This document shows positions 13,796 through 13,854 of a stretch of 13,854 nt of DNA, in pieces. The notes under the pieces are model-generated. The model was not told where the DNA came from. It was given only the letters and a program-made list of their open reading frames with translations, and ran no database searches. The first letter of the stretch is position 1; each line of letters begins with the position of its first letter. Origin of the DNA: Deltaproteobacteria bacterium. GTDB taxonomy: Bacteria > Desulfobacterota > Syntrophia > Syntrophales > Smithellaceae. The stretch covers positions 1 through 13,854 of the forward strand of contig SBEK01000113.1 of assembly GCA_009668925.1 (NCBI GenBank), given 5' to 3'. A program made the translations under genes and the position numbers.

Positions 13796-13854
13796 TTAGA
13801 TCTTCATTCCGCCGTCGCAGAAGATGACCTGTCCCGTGATAAACGAACTCTCAT
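13796..13854 (-). CDS. Short-chain dehydrogenase/reductase (SDR), C-terminal end only
   Basis: Only the last 18 residues are in the window; the rest lies beyond the right edge. They read ESSFITGQVIFCDGGMKI and stop (TAA at 13798 to 13796). The FITGQ-x-I-x-x-DGG ending is the classic C-terminus of SDR enzymes such as 3-oxoacyl-[ACP] reductase and 3-hydroxyacyl-CoA dehydrogenases, where a valine is common at the position that here is cysteine. These are cytoplasmic NAD(P)H oxidoreductases. A beta-oxidation-type or ring-reduction step would fit the acyl-CoA genes nearby, but the gene is on the opposite strand and its substrate is not known. A terminator lies at 13659-13701. Confidence 0.8.
   Translation of the reverse strand, partial: ESSFITGQVIFCDGGMKI

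Overview
The window (13,854 bases, fairly GC-rich, dense coding, Shine-Dalgarno-led genes) looks like chromosome of an anaerobic Gram-negative bacterium. The gene mix (PAS-LuxR regulator, acyl-CoA ligase, fused CoA-transferase, Liv-type binding proteins, NodIJ-like ABC exporter, small heat-shock protein beside a YtxH protein) suggests a deltaproteobacterium (Desulfobacterota, perhaps a syntrophic or sulfate-reducing lineage). That placement is inferred from gene content and style; no marker gene is present. No rRNA, tRNA, CRISPR array, transposase or phage gene was seen.

Layout. 1-324: 3' end of an MFS permease (+). 391-1728: YihY/BrkB-family membrane protein (-) with a good sigma70-type promoter at 1828-1856. 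2048-3758: two-gene ABC exporter (ATPase plus ABC-2 permease, overlapping by 14 bases), closed by a strong terminator at 3762-3792. 3858-5070: three genes on the minus strand, read as Hsp20, YtxH-domain protein, then an unrecognised 71-residue protein. 5505-7289: fused two-domain acyl-CoA/acetate-type CoA-transferase (+). 7406-8740: PAS-PAS-LuxR regulator. 8839-10503: AMP-forming acyl-CoA ligase. 10558-12039 and 12070-13572: two paralogous secreted branched-chain-amino-acid-type solute-binding proteins. 13573-13795: non-coding stretch packed with inverted repeats. 13796-13854: 3' end of a short-chain dehydrogenase (-).

How the genes may work together. The right half (5505-13572) reads as a catabolic locus for a carboxylic acid (fatty, aromatic or related): the binding proteins would capture a substrate in the periplasm, the ligase or CoA-transferase would make its CoA thioester, and the PAS-LuxR protein would sense a ligand or redox state and control expression. 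No cognate Liv permease or ATPase genes lie in the window, so the binding proteins are orphans here. The substrate cannot be read from sequence.

Most notable non-coding signals: (1) the leader of the acyl-CoA ligase gene, where a stretch almost perfectly complementary to the ribosome-binding site lies upstream of a perfect 7-bp hairpin, so the leader could fold to hide the Shine-Dalgarno sequence; (2) an 11-bp dyad at the end of the regulator gene whose spacer contains a plausible -10 box, a good operator candidate; (3) a cluster of palindromes at 13601-13784, including a perfect 28-base palindrome and a clear minus-strand terminator.
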